Assembly: GCA_034180455.1 (NCBI GenBank) | Contig: JAXFOG010000005.1 | Span: forward strand, 1-64,000 | DNA: 64,000 nt | DNA from: JAAZPT01 sp034180455 | Lineage (GTDB): Bacteria > Bacillota > Clostridia > Christensenellales > Aristaeellaceae | Direction of reading: 5' to 3' | Shown here: piece by piece, positions 35,857 to 43,811 of the stretch | Position numbering within the stretch: the first letter of the stretch is position 1 | Layout of the letters: every line of letters begins with the position of its first letter | Position numbers and translations under genes: made by a program | The notes under the pieces: model-generated | What the model saw: the letters and a program-made list of their open reading frames with translations, nothing else | Told to the model about the DNA's origin: nothing | Database searches by the model: none

Positions 35857-36660
35857 GTGTATAGATTGATGGTGGTTACCGATTCTGATGAAACAATAGA
35901 TTTCTTAGAAAACTATTCAGAATGGCTGAGAAACGGATTTAAGCGTCCCCATTATAGAAAAGACAAAGATACACTTATTGAAGGTATGAGTAAACATCAT
36001 ATTGACGCAGTTGCTGTTGATTTGTCAGACCTTGAATCATACAATTCTGTAATAAATTACCTAAACAGCGAGTATCCTATGCTGCCTATTTTTCATATAA
36101 AAAACTCATATGATGCTTTAAATGTTTCGTTTGCTATTCTTATGCGTTGTCTTGATAAAATTAACGAGGACATCTCTGATGATGAGCTTACATACGAACA
36201 AAGATTTGAAGCAGTTCGCAATAGGTGGCTTAGTAAATATATGCGTGGAAAACTCAAAGATTTCGAAGAGTTTTATGATAAGTGTGAAATTTATCGCGCT
36301 GGTTTCTTACTCGATAATCCCTGTATATTAGCAAAACTCAAGTTAGAATGCGATGATTTTTTCCAAAGCAAGTGGCACTATGGTGCAGCACGCTTAGAAG
36401 TTGCATTAAGAAATTTTTTAAGGCCAGATTTTAATAATCTTAATATCACTATTGCTGTTGATGATGATGAAACATGTAATATATTATTTTCTAATGTAAA
36501 AAGCGAAAATGATAAAGATAGTAATATGCGAGATATTAGAGAATTTTTAAATAGCTCAAGTCCCGATATCCATAAATTTTTAGGTATTAAGTTAGAAATA
36601 CAGGATTTATTATATTTTAAAAATCAACAAGAATTCTTTGAAAGCACTATGATAAAATAG
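35857..36660 (+). CDS. Protein with an atypical receiver-like N-terminus, function unknown
   Basis: 267 residues. The first 90 or so read like a response-regulator receiver fold: MYRLMVVTDSDETIDFLE with acidic residues after strand 1, a later AVAVDLSDLE at the phospho-acceptor strand, then a PMLPIFHI strand. A canonical downstream Thr/Lys pair is not clear. The remaining 170 residues show no DNA-binding helix-turn-helix and no known catalytic motif; the sequence ends in an acidic, helical region. GTG 35857 follows GGAGGG. It is nine bases upstream of the SPFH gene and shares its promoter, so the two products probably work together. The receiver assignment is inference. Confidence 0.55.
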   Translation: MYRLMVVTDSDETIDFLENYSEWLRNGFKRPHYRKDKDTLIEGMSKHHIDAVAVDLSDLESYNSVINYLNSEYPMLPIFHIKNSYDALNVSFAILMRCLDKINEDISDDELTYEQRFEAVRNRWLSKYMRGKLKDFEEFYDKCEIYRAGFLLDNPCILAKLKLECDDFFQSKWHYGAARLEVALRNFLRPDFNNLNITIAVDDDETCNILFSNVKSENDKDSNMRDIREFLNSSSPDIHKFLGIKLEIQDLLYFKNQQEFFESTMIK

Positions 36661-36669
36661 GAGGATTAT

Positions 36670-37704
36670 ATGGGCTTTATAAAAAATATGATATCTGGAC
36701 AATTTATTGATGTTATTGAATGGATTGACGATAGCATAGATACAATTGTTCATAGATACGATCGAAACGGCAAAGATATTATGATGGGTGCTCAGCTAAC
36801 AGTTAGAGAGAGCCAGATTGCTGTGTTTGTAAATGAAGGCCAACTTGCCGATGTATTTACTCCAGGAAGATATGAACTTAGCACTCAAAATATGCCTATC
36901 ATGACTAAAATCAAGGCATGGAAATTTGGATTCAACAGTCCTTTTAAAGCAGAAGTATATTTTATAAGCACCAAACAGTTTAGAGATATTAAGTGGGGCA
37001 CAACTAATCCTGTTATGATGAGAGATGCCGAATTTGGAATGATTAGGATTAGGGCATTTGGAAGTCTTGCCTTTAGAGTATCTGATCCTGTCATCTTTAT
37101 GAAAGAGGTTTTTGGGACTAATTCATATTTTACGGTGGAAGATATAGCTGGTCAGCTTAAGCGTGTGGTAGTCTCAAATATTAGTGATGCTATTGCTGAA
37201 AGCAAGATTCCAGCTTTAGATTTGGCTTCTAACTATGATGAGCTTTCCGAATTTACATTGAATAAACTCCGACTAAAAGTAAGCGATTTAGGAATTTACC
37301 TTTCAAGTTTTGTTATTGAAAATATTAGCCTACCAGAAGAAGTTGAAAAAGCAATGGACAGAAGAACTTCAATGGGAGTTGTGGGAGATCTTGATAAGTA
37401 TTCAAAATTTCAGACTGCTGAAGCAATTAGAGAGTCAGCAAATAACCCTTCAGGTATCTCAGGCATGGGCGTTGGACTTGGAGCTGCTGCAGCTATGGGA
37501 TCTATGTTTACAAACTCTTTGCAAAACAATCAGCAAACTCCAGTTCAAAACCAAAAGAAATGTATTGCATGTAATGCAACAATAGATGCCAATGCAAAAT
37601 TTTGCAGCGTTTGTGGGGCTAGTCAATCTACAAAATGTCCAAATTGTGGTGCAGATATAGAAGCTAATCAAAAGTTTTGTAGCTCATGTGGTCAAAAATT
37701 ATAA
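36670..37704 (+). CDS. SPFH-domain protein with C-terminal double zinc ribbon (YdjI-like)
   Basis: 344 residues. Residues about 30-240 form an SPFH/band-7-type domain (VRESQIAVFVNEGQLADVFTPGRY in outline; VEDIAGQLKRVVVSNISDAI). A Gly/Ala-rich stretch follows (GMGVGLGAAAAMGSMF), then two C-x2-C zinc ribbons from about residue 297 (CIACNATIDANAKFCSVCG and CPNCGADIEANQKFCSSCG). This architecture matches B. subtilis YdjI and the so-called virion core family, which assemble near membranes with phage-shock-type partners. No membrane anchor is obvious. The ATG follows AGGAGG. A terminator stands seven bases after the stop. Confidence 0.85.
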   Translation: MGFIKNMISGQFIDVIEWIDDSIDTIVHRYDRNGKDIMMGAQLTVRESQIAVFVNEGQLADVFTPGRYELSTQNMPIMTKIKAWKFGFNSPFKAEVYFISTKQFRDIKWGTTNPVMMRDAEFGMIRIRAFGSLAFRVSDPVIFMKEVFGTNSYFTVEDIAGQLKRVVVSNISDAIAESKIPALDLASNYDELSEFTLNKLRLKVSDLGIYLSSFVIENISLPEEVEKAMDRRTSMGVVGDLDKYSKFQTAEAIRESANNPSGISGMGVGLGAAAAMGSMFTNSLQNNQQTPVQNQKKCIACNATIDANAKFCSVCGASQSTKCPNCGADIEANQKFCSSCGQKL

Positions 37705-37710
37705 ATAACT

Positions 37711-37732
37711 ACGACCTGAAAAGGTCGTTTTT
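37711..37732 (+). terminator. Terminator after the SPFH gene
   Basis: ACGACCT (37711-37717) and AGGTCGT (37722-37728) enclose a GAAA tetraloop and run into TTTTT. The next start codon lies only 16 bases beyond it. Confidence 0.88.
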
Positions 37733-37747
37733 AATAACTGTATTATT

Positions 37748-39373
37748 ATGAAAAAACAATTTAAATTTATTATATTACTTATACTTTTAGTCATAATGCA
37801 ATCTGTAATTGCTGATAATATCGTATTTAGACCTGCTTCACCTGGTGACAAGGGGGAAAATGTTCGATTAATACAAGAAAAACTAATTACACTTGGTTAT
37901 TTGCAAAGTGGAGCAAGTGGAAATTATTTAGATCAGACAAAAAAAGCAATATTGATTTTTCAAAAGGACTGTGGTTTAGAGCCGACTGGAGTTGCAGATG
38001 AGTTAACCTTAAAAAAACTAGCTGAAACAAGGTTTAGAGAGATAAAACCAGGAGAAACCTCCAGAGCAGTAATGGAACTTCAGACAAAACTTATTGACAT
38101 GGGGTTTTTAAAGACAAAAGCTACTGGCCTATATAAAAATCAGACTATTGAAGCAATAAAAAAATTTCAATCCGATAACAATCTCGAAGCAACTGGAATT
38201 GCAGATGTTGCAACACAAGAGGCTATCTATTCTTGTATAAAAAACAATGAGGAAAAGGATGTAATAAGCGTTACTGATGGCCGAGAATATTCCTCAAAAG
38301 ATGAACAATTTAAGCGTACTCTTACTAGAGCGAGTGAAGGAGACGATGTAAAGCTAGTCCAGAACAGGCTCAAAGAGCTCGGCTTTTTTGATGGCCCAAT
38401 TAGTGGATATTACATGAATCAAACGATTGCTGCTGTAAAAAGATTTCAGTATTTCAATGGGTTAGAGCAAGATGGGGTTTGCAATGAATCAACATGGAAT
38501 AGCTTACTTAATGATTCAGGTGTTGTTGACATAAATTCCACACCAGCTCCAAGTCCAGAACCAGTTCCTATACAATATGCAGTTACAGTAGATGTAAAGA
38601 ATCAAGCTGTATTGGTATATGAGAGGGATGAAAACGGAAATTATACTAATCTCATTAAAACCATGATTTGTTCTACAGGTACAGTTGGAACTCCAAGCGA
38701 TGTAGGAGAATGGATTACTGATGGTAGAAGAGCTTCATGGTGCTATTTTCCTGCTTTTGGCTCACATGCTAAATACTGGACAAAAATAAATCCATATATT
38801 GCTTTTCATTCTGTAATATACAATAGAGTAGATAATATGGCTTTAAGTATAAAATCGTATAATAAACTAGGCCAAAGAGCATCGCATGGATGTGTTCGTT
38901 TAATGGTAAGTGACTCTAAATGGATTTATGACAACATAAAAAAGGGGACAGTGGTTACTATTACAGAAGATTTGCCTTATGATGAAGAGCTTAGGATGTC
39001 TATTAAGAAGCCAAGACTTAATAAAGAAAACATGCTTCCCTTTTCAACTCCAGAGCCAACTGCCAAGCCAAACTATTCATCAACTACAATATTTGATGGT
39101 GAAATGCGAGACCTGAGTAAAAAATCAACAGGCACTGATGTTTATTGGCTTCAGATGAAACTAAAAGACTTAGGCTATTATAAAGGTACTCCTACTGGTT
39201 CATATTATTCAGGTACTTTTGATGCTGTTAAAAAATTCCAATCAGATAATGGTATTAATGCTACAGGTAATGCTGATGTAGAAACACAAAAATTATTGTA
39301 TAAAGATATTTTATCCACTCCAGCGCCAATACCCGTAATCACTCCAAGCCCGACACCTTCAAGTAGAAAATGA
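37748..39373 (+). CDS. Secreted L,D-transpeptidase with four peptidoglycan-binding domains
   Basis: 541 residues. A signal peptide or N-terminal anchor (about 5-23) leads to three PG_binding_1 repeats (about 33-92, 98-158 and 195-255), a YkuD catalytic domain with SHGCVRLM (Cys382, His380), and a fourth PG_binding_1 repeat (about 455-515). Proline/Thr-rich linkers flank the catalytic domain and end the protein. YkuD enzymes make 3-3 cross-links in peptidoglycan or tether proteins to it. No ribosome binding site is seen before ATG 37748 and a terminator ends 16 bases upstream, so how it is transcribed is unclear. It overlaps hemW by four bases. Confidence 0.92.
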   Translation: MKKQFKFIILLILLVIMQSVIADNIVFRPASPGDKGENVRLIQEKLITLGYLQSGASGNYLDQTKKAILIFQKDCGLEPTGVADELTLKKLAETRFREIKPGETSRAVMELQTKLIDMGFLKTKATGLYKNQTIEAIKKFQSDNNLEATGIADVATQEAIYSCIKNNEEKDVISVTDGREYSSKDEQFKRTLTRASEGDDVKLVQNRLKELGFFDGPISGYYMNQTIAAVKRFQYFNGLEQDGVCNESTWNSLLNDSGVVDINSTPAPSPEPVPIQYAVTVDVKNQAVLVYERDENGNYTNLIKTMICSTGTVGTPSDVGEWITDGRRASWCYFPAFGSHAKYWTKINPYIAFHSVIYNRVDNMALSIKSYNKLGQRASHGCVRLMVSDSKWIYDNIKKGTVVTITEDLPYDEELRMSIKKPRLNKENMLPFSTPEPTAKPNYSSTTIFDGEMRDLSKKSTGTDVYWLQMKLKDLGYYKGTPTGSYYSGTFDAVKKFQSDNGINATGNADVETQKLLYKDILSTPAPIPVITPSPTPSSRK

Positions 39374-40506
39374 TATCACTTTACATACATATTCCTTTCT
39401 GCAAAAAGAAGTGCTCATATTGTGACTTTTGTTCGTATACTGATCTTGAACTAAGAGATAGATATATTGATACAATTATTAAAGAAATTATTTTATATTC
39501 AAAAACATTGGATGATAAAAGTGTAAAAACAATATTTATAGGTGGAGGTACACCAAGTTTATTAAGCTCAAAAAATTTAAATTCAATTTTTAAATGTATA
39601 TATGATAATTTTGAAGTGATAACAGGAGCAGAAATATCAATTGAAGCAAATCCAGAAAGTATAAACATGGATTTTTTACACTCATGCTTATCAAATGGTA
39701 TTAACAGATTATCAATTGGAGTTCAATCACTTGATGACAAAGTTTTAAAGTCTATTTCTAGAATACATAATAAATGTATGGCGTTAGATGCTGTTCAAAA
39801 TGCGGTGATTGCTGGATTTAAAAATATAAACGTTGATTTAATTTATGGTTTACCAAATCAAGATTTAAACTCATTACTATCAACTATTTCTGAAATTGCT
39901 TCGTATAATATTACGCATATTTCGGCATATAATCTAATAGTAGAAAATGGAACAAAGTTAAAAAAATTCATTGAGACAGGTGAAATTACAATTCCAGATG
40001 AAGACTTGCAGATAGCAATGTACCATGCTGTAAGAGATGCATTGGAAAAACAAGACTTTTTTCAATATGAAATATCAAACTACTCTAAACCAGGTTATGA
40101 ATGCAAACATAATTTAACTTACTGGGAACATAGCGATTATTTAGGATTTGGCGTTGCAGCACACAGCTTTTTAAAAATAAATTCAAGCTTTATAAGATTT
40201 TATAACCCTAAAAGTATAAAAAAGTACTTTGAAAATATTGAAAACAATCTTATTTTTCAAAATCAAAAAGTTATACCTTTTGAAGAATTAGAGTTTGAAA
40301 GGATTATGCTTGGATTTAGGCTGGTTGATGGATTTTCAATAAGAAAGTTCAATAAGGATTTTTCATGTGATTTTATAAAAAAATATAGTTCTCAAATTGT
40401 TGAACTAAAAAATGAAGATCTAATTGAAATTAATAACGACAGAATAAGACTTACTCCAAGAGGTCTGGAAATAGAAAATTCAATCTTGCTAAAATTTATG
40501 CAATAA
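39370..40506 (+). CDS. hemW: HemW-type radical SAM protein (heme chaperone family)
   Basis: 378 residues. The N-terminal cluster motif is C11-x3-C15-x2-C18 (IPFCKKKCSYCDF), followed by FIGGGTPSLL and IGVQSLDD, and the C-terminal HemN-like domain. It was long annotated as oxygen-independent coproporphyrinogen oxidase; HemW members carry heme to target proteins instead and lack the fourth Cys of true HemN. Here an additional Cys (C21) follows, as in other HemW proteins. The start overlaps the preceding stop (ATGA). No heme biosynthesis gene is nearby. Confidence 0.9.
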   Translation: MISLYIHIPFCKKKCSYCDFCSYTDLELRDRYIDTIIKEIILYSKTLDDKSVKTIFIGGGTPSLLSSKNLNSIFKCIYDNFEVITGAEISIEANPESINMDFLHSCLSNGINRLSIGVQSLDDKVLKSISRIHNKCMALDAVQNAVIAGFKNINVDLIYGLPNQDLNSLLSTISEIASYNITHISAYNLIVENGTKLKKFIETGEITIPDEDLQIAMYHAVRDALEKQDFFQYEISNYSKPGYECKHNLTYWEHSDYLGFGVAAHSFLKINSSFIRFYNPKSIKKYFENIENNLIFQNQKVIPFEELEFERIMLGFRLVDGFSIRKFNKDFSCDFIKKYSSQIVELKNEDLIEINNDRIRLTPRGLEIENSILLKFMQ

Positions 40507-40512
40507 TGCAAT

Positions 40513-40537
40513 AAAAAAAGACTTTATTAAAAGTCTT
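40513..40537 (-). terminator. Terminator of tRNA-Trp
   Basis: On the minus strand AAGACTTT pairs with AAAGTCTT (40537-40530 and 40525-40518) with a four-base loop, followed by a run of T. It begins three bases after the CCA end of the tRNA. Confidence 0.85.
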
Positions 40538-40539
40538 AA

Positions 40540-40613
40540 TGGCAGGGGCAGAAAGACTCGAACTCTCAACAAAGGTTTTGGAGACCCACGTGTTACCATT
40601 ACACCATGCCCCT
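40540..40613 (-). tRNA. tRNA-Trp (anticodon CCA), CCA end encoded
   Basis: The minus strand folds into a 74-nt cloverleaf: acceptor AGGGGCA/TGCCCCT, D arm GTGT/ACAC, anticodon loop CTCCAAA (anticodon CCA), T arm GAGAG-TTCGAGT-CTTTC, discriminator G and encoded CCA. It closely matches firmicute tRNA-Trp. The anticodon stem is weak at its outer end, with a U-U mismatch at 27-43 and a G-U pair next to it. It stands alone, with its own promoter and terminator, between hemW and udk on the opposite strand. Confidence 0.95.
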
Positions 40614-40627
40614 AAGCAACAAAAAGA

Positions 40628-40656
40628 ATTATAATATAGATTAAATTTATTGTCAA
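40628..40656 (-). promoter_or_regulatory. Full-consensus promoter of tRNA-Trp
   Basis: On the minus strand TTGACA (40656-40651), 17 bases, TATAAT (40633-40628): both boxes match the sigma-A consensus exactly. The tRNA begins 15 bases after the -10 box. Confidence 0.93.
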
Positions 40657-40702
40657 GAATTTTATATATTAACAACTATTTATAATATAAGGAGCTATTA
40701 TT

Positions 40703-41320
40703 ATGATAATAATTGGTATTTGTGGAGCAAGTGGTAGTGGAAAAACGACCTTGGCAGAGGAATTAAGTAATGCACTTGGTGATCTTTCTTACATTATTAA
40801 GCAAGACTCTTATTATAAAGATTTCCCAAATTTAGAGTTTGAAGAAAGAGCAGCCCTAAACTTCGATCATCCAGATATATTTGATCATGAATTACTATAC
40901 CAAGATATTTGCTCGTGGGAAAAAGGGAATTTAATATCACAAAAAGTTTACAACTTTAGCGAGCATAGAAGAAACGATACAGATGTGATGCTTCGCGCTC
41001 CAGAAATACTAATTATTGAAGGAATACATGTTTTCTATGATGATAGATTGCTTAATAAAATGTTTTTAAAGTTATTTATTAAAGTTGAAGAGGATATTTG
41101 TCTTTTAAGAAGAATTCAGAGGGATATTGTTGAGAGAGGAAGAACAATAGACGGTATAACCAAACAATACTTAACAACCGTTAAACCAATGTACAACGAA
41201 TTTATTAAAGGATATGTAAATAGAGCTGATATTATCATTGCTAATGGTGGAAAAAATTCAAGAATTGTAGAAATATTAAAGGGATATATTTTAAATAAAT
41301 TAAATAATGATAAACAATAA
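40703..41320 (+). CDS. udk: Uridine kinase
   Basis: 205-residue P-loop kinase of pyrimidine salvage that phosphorylates uridine or cytidine. Walker A is GICGASGSGKTT; the substrate region has QDSYYKD and FDHPDIFD, and the lid RRIQRDIVERGR. All are typical of Udk. The ATG follows AAGGAG. It overlaps the next gene by 14 bases. It connects with the cytidine deaminase domain at 18378-18770, which makes uridine from cytidine. Confidence 0.94.
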   Translation: MIIIGICGASGSGKTTLAEELSNALGDLSYIIKQDSYYKDFPNLEFEERAALNFDHPDIFDHELLYQDICSWEKGNLISQKVYNFSEHRRNDTDVMLRAPEILIIEGIHVFYDDRLLNKMFLKLFIKVEEDICLLRRIQRDIVERGRTIDGITKQYLTTVKPMYNEFIKGYVNRADIIIANGGKNSRIVEILKGYILNKLNNDKQ

Positions 41321-42482
41321 AAAAGTATTAGGCATAATAGCTGAGTATGATCCTTTTCATAATGGACATAAATTACATATAGATGAAGCAATAAAAGAGT
41401 CAAATGCAGATTATGTGTGTATAATTCAGAGTGGCCCATTTATGCAAAGGGGGAGCCTTGCAATGTTCTCACCACATGATAGAGCATACATGTCTGTTCA
41501 AAATGGGGCAGACATTGTTTTTGAAATGCCAGTTTTATTTTCAATTTCAGATGCATATAGGTTTGCTTTTGGTGGCGTTTCAATTCTTGAAATGTTAAAT
41601 TTTATTGACTTCATTTCTTTTGCTTGTGAAGATAACGATTTAGAAACATTGACAAAAATATCAGAATTGTTAGAAGATAATAGTTTTCATACAAATGTTA
41701 AGGATTATCTTGTTGATGGCAACTCCTATGCATTTGCTCAAGGGAAGGCAATCAGAGATGCTTTAGGTTCTAAGGCCTATGATATTTTTTGCAAATCAAA
41801 TAATATATTGGCTATTTGCTATCTTAGAGCAATAAAAAAATTAAATAGTAAAATCAAACCTATTATAATTAAAAGAAAAAGCATTCATTTATCTAATTCT
41901 CTTAATAGGTTTAGCCCATCTGCCACTCCAATAAGAGAAAATATATGTTCTGGAAATATACATGAGGCGATCAGCTGCATTCCAGACAAAACAAAAAAAT
42001 ATTTATTAAATCTTATTTTGGAAAACAAAATAAATAGAAATGAAATGCCAAGCGATGCGATTATGTTAAAAGCTCTGAGTGCAAATAATGAAATTTTGTA
42101 TGATTTACCGGGAGTATCTGAAGGATTAGAGAATAAAATTTTAAGAGAGCTAAAAAAATCAAAAGATTACACTACTTTAATTCAGAACATTAAAAGCCGA
42201 AGATATACGCTTTCAAGAATTAAAAGAGCTATGGTTTATTTATTGCTTGATGTAAATAAAAAGACTTTGGAAGAGTACAATGATCCAAAGTTTTGTAAAC
42301 TTCTTGGATACAGCAAGAGGGGTGCTGGCTTATTGTCTTATCCAAATTCGAATATAAAAATCATAAAAAAGCCTGAAGATACTAATGAGATTGATTATAA
42401 AAAAGACTTATTAGCATATAAGATATGGCAAATAACTGCACAATATCCTGATTATAAAGTTTTTCAGATAAAAAAACTTTAA
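41307..42482 (+). CDS. tmcAL: tRNA(Met) cytidine acetate ligase
   Basis: 391 residues. The N-terminal HIGH-type nucleotidyltransferase motif is EYDPFHNGHKLH, followed by IIQSGPFMQRGSLAMFSPHDRA in outline, which is diagnostic of the TmcAL family (formerly DUF795/YlbM). TmcAL activates acetate with ATP to form N4-acetylcytidine at C34 of elongator tRNA-Met. The C-terminal domain is helical and basic. The start overlaps udk, and its stop overlaps the stop of the convergent comF-like gene by four bases. Confidence 0.93.
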   Translation: MINNKKVLGIIAEYDPFHNGHKLHIDEAIKESNADYVCIIQSGPFMQRGSLAMFSPHDRAYMSVQNGADIVFEMPVLFSISDAYRFAFGGVSILEMLNFIDFISFACEDNDLETLTKISELLEDNSFHTNVKDYLVDGNSYAFAQGKAIRDALGSKAYDIFCKSNNILAICYLRAIKKLNSKIKPIIIKRKSIHLSNSLNRFSPSATPIRENICSGNIHEAISCIPDKTKKYLLNLILENKINRNEMPSDAIMLKALSANNEILYDLPGVSEGLENKILRELKKSKDYTTLIQNIKSRRYTLSRIKRAMVYLLLDVNKKTLEEYNDPKFCKLLGYSKRGAGLLSYPNSNIKIIKKPEDTNEIDYKKDLLAYKIWQITAQYPDYKVFQIKKL

Positions 42483-43159
42483 GCTTTACATACTGTGCAG
42501 ACTATTACTTCTGCACCTGAATCAATCAAAGCTTTTCTTGCAAAAAATGTCGTTGCTCCACTTGTAAGTACATCATCGAGCAACATAAGTTTTTTATTGC
42601 TAAAAGCATTGGAACAAGTGAATGTGTCTTTTACATTTTGAAATCGTTCTTCTTTGGTTAGCCCAAGTTGGTGACGGATACGTTTTGTACGCTTCAAACA
42701 ATTTAATATAGGTATATTAATAATTTTACTAAGTTGATTAGCAATAGTTTCAATTTGATTGAATCCTCGTTCATTTAAACTAAATTTTGAAGAAGTCAAT
42801 GGTACTATTGCATCAATGTTTAAACTTGATATATCAAACGATATATTATCAGCTATAAAATATGCTAAATCTATATTATATTTAAATTTAAGATCTTTTA
42901 TCAACTTCTGCATTATGCTTTCGTATGGATATAAACAAATTATATGAGCATTATTAAGATTGATTTCTTGTCTTATTGATAGACTTTCATTTTCAACTAT
43001 ATAGCTATAATAAGATTTGTTTTTGCTACTAAGCAGCTTATCCATACAATCATCACATAGAAATCCCTCATTACTATGTAAAACATAGTTATTGCAAACT
43101 ACACAATGTATAGGCTTAGGGTATATTAAATTTTTTATTGTATTTAGGTAAATTTTCAT
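42479..43159 (-). CDS. comF: ComF-like phosphoribosyltransferase-fold protein
   Basis: 226 residues. An N-terminal four-Cys zinc finger (CVVCNNYVLHSNEGFLCDDC) precedes a type I phosphoribosyltransferase fold with the PRPP loop LMLLDDVLTSGATT. This is the ComFC/GntX arrangement; ComFC is needed for natural transformation in several bacteria. No other competence gene is close by. The ATG 43159 lies nine bases after the yajC terminator hairpin and lacks an ordinary ribosome binding site; only the GGGG of the hairpin's 3' arm is near. Expression may depend on readthrough or on opening of that hairpin. Confidence 0.88.
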   Translation of the reverse strand: MKIYLNTIKNLIYPKPIHCVVCNNYVLHSNEGFLCDDCMDKLLSSKNKSYYSYIVENESLSIRQEINLNNAHIICLYPYESIMQKLIKDLKFKYNIDLAYFIADNISFDISSLNIDAIVPLTSSKFSLNERGFNQIETIANQLSKIINIPILNCLKRTKRIRHQLGLTKEERFQNVKDTFTCSNAFSNKKLMLLDDVLTSGATTFFARKALIDSGAEVIVCTVCKA

Positions 43160-43160
43160 A

Positions 43161-43184
43161 AAATAAAACCCCGAATTATCGGGG
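43161..43184 (-). terminator. Terminator of yajC
   Basis: On the minus strand CCCCGA/TCGGGG (43184-43179 and 43174-43169) with a four-base loop is followed by TTTTATTT. It lies between yajC and the comF-like gene. Confidence 0.85.
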
Positions 43185-43191
43185 ATAATGA

Positions 43192-43590
43192 TTAGTTTAA
43201 TGCTTCTGCATCATTTTCAACAGACACATCTTCAACTTGTCTTATTGCCCATCTAGCAAACACTAGTTTTACATTGTCTGTTCCAACAGAAATAGTTATT
43301 ATATCATCTTTAATATTAACTATTGTTCCGTAGATTCCACCAATTGTACTTACTCTGTCGCCAACCTTTAGAGCAGCCAACATTTCTTTGGCTTTCTTTT
43401 CCTTTTTCTTTTGTGGTCTAATTAGCATGAAATAGAAAACTGCAAATAAAAGTATCATCGGCAAAAAAGTAGATAAGATTGCAGCTGGACCCATTTCGGG
43501 GGCAGCTTGTCCAGCAGCTGCTGGAGCTTCAGCTAAAGCAGATCCTTGCATACTCAAAGAGAGCAGAACCTTATTTAATAAAGTGTTCAT
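43192..43590 (-). CDS. yajC: Preprotein translocase subunit YajC
   Basis: 132 residues with one membrane segment (LSTFLPMILLFAVFYFMLI) followed by the hallmark RPQKKKEKK and a small cytosolic domain with KVGDRVSTIGGIYGTIV. YajC associates with SecDF at the Sec translocon. The ATG 43590 is eight bases after GGAGGA; a longer frame from an upstream TTG would run through that site. An Ala/Pro-rich stretch precedes the membrane segment. secD and secF are not adjacent here. Confidence 0.94.
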   Translation of the reverse strand: MNTLLNKVLLSLSMQGSALAEAPAAAGQAAPEMGPAAILSTFLPMILLFAVFYFMLIRPQKKKEKKAKEMLAALKVGDRVSTIGGIYGTIVNIKDDIITISVGTDNVKLVFARWAIRQVEDVSVENDAEALN

Positions 43591-43621
43591 CAAATGTTCC
43601 TCCAAAAAATAATTCTAGAGT

Positions 43622-43650
43622 ATTATATATTAAATATAAGAATAAATCAA
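43622..43650 (-). promoter_or_regulatory. Promoter of yajC
   Basis: On the minus strand TTGATT (43650-43645), 17 bases, TATAAT (43627-43622). Confidence 0.8.
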
Positions 43651-43715
43651 TAAATTGATAATACAGTTTACAATACTAAATGGCTTGTTTTATAGTTAAT
43701 CATAACTTACTATAT

Positions 43716-43744
43716 TTGACAACGATATCAAATAATAATAGAAT
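43716..43744 (+). promoter_or_regulatory. Promoter of the pyruvate:ferredoxin oxidoreductase gene
   Basis: TTGACA (43716-43721), 17 bases, TAGAAT (43739-43744). A small inverted repeat, AGTTA-ATCA-TAACT (43694-43707), sits just upstream of the -35 box. The leader to the start codon at 43812 is about 60 bases with no clear hairpin. Confidence 0.78.
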
Positions 43745-43811
43745 ATCATCGTATAAATGATAAGTATTTAAGCCATTGCTTATTATATCAACAGATCAGA
43801 GGAGGATTTAT

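Noticed and set aside
40681..40686. TATAAT as the udk -10 box
   Set aside because: Transcription from it would start inside the ribosome binding site, and no -35 box stands at the right distance.
43694..43707. Rex operator upstream of nifJ
   Set aside because: The half sites GTTA and TAAC are four bases apart, not the six of the TTGTTAA-N4-TTAACAA type consensus, so the known operator is not matched.
43776..43811. Twelve-codon N-terminal extension of nifJ
   Set aside because: It would read through the AGAGGAGG site and adds residues absent from the family; MAKMTVDGN at 43812 is the expected start.
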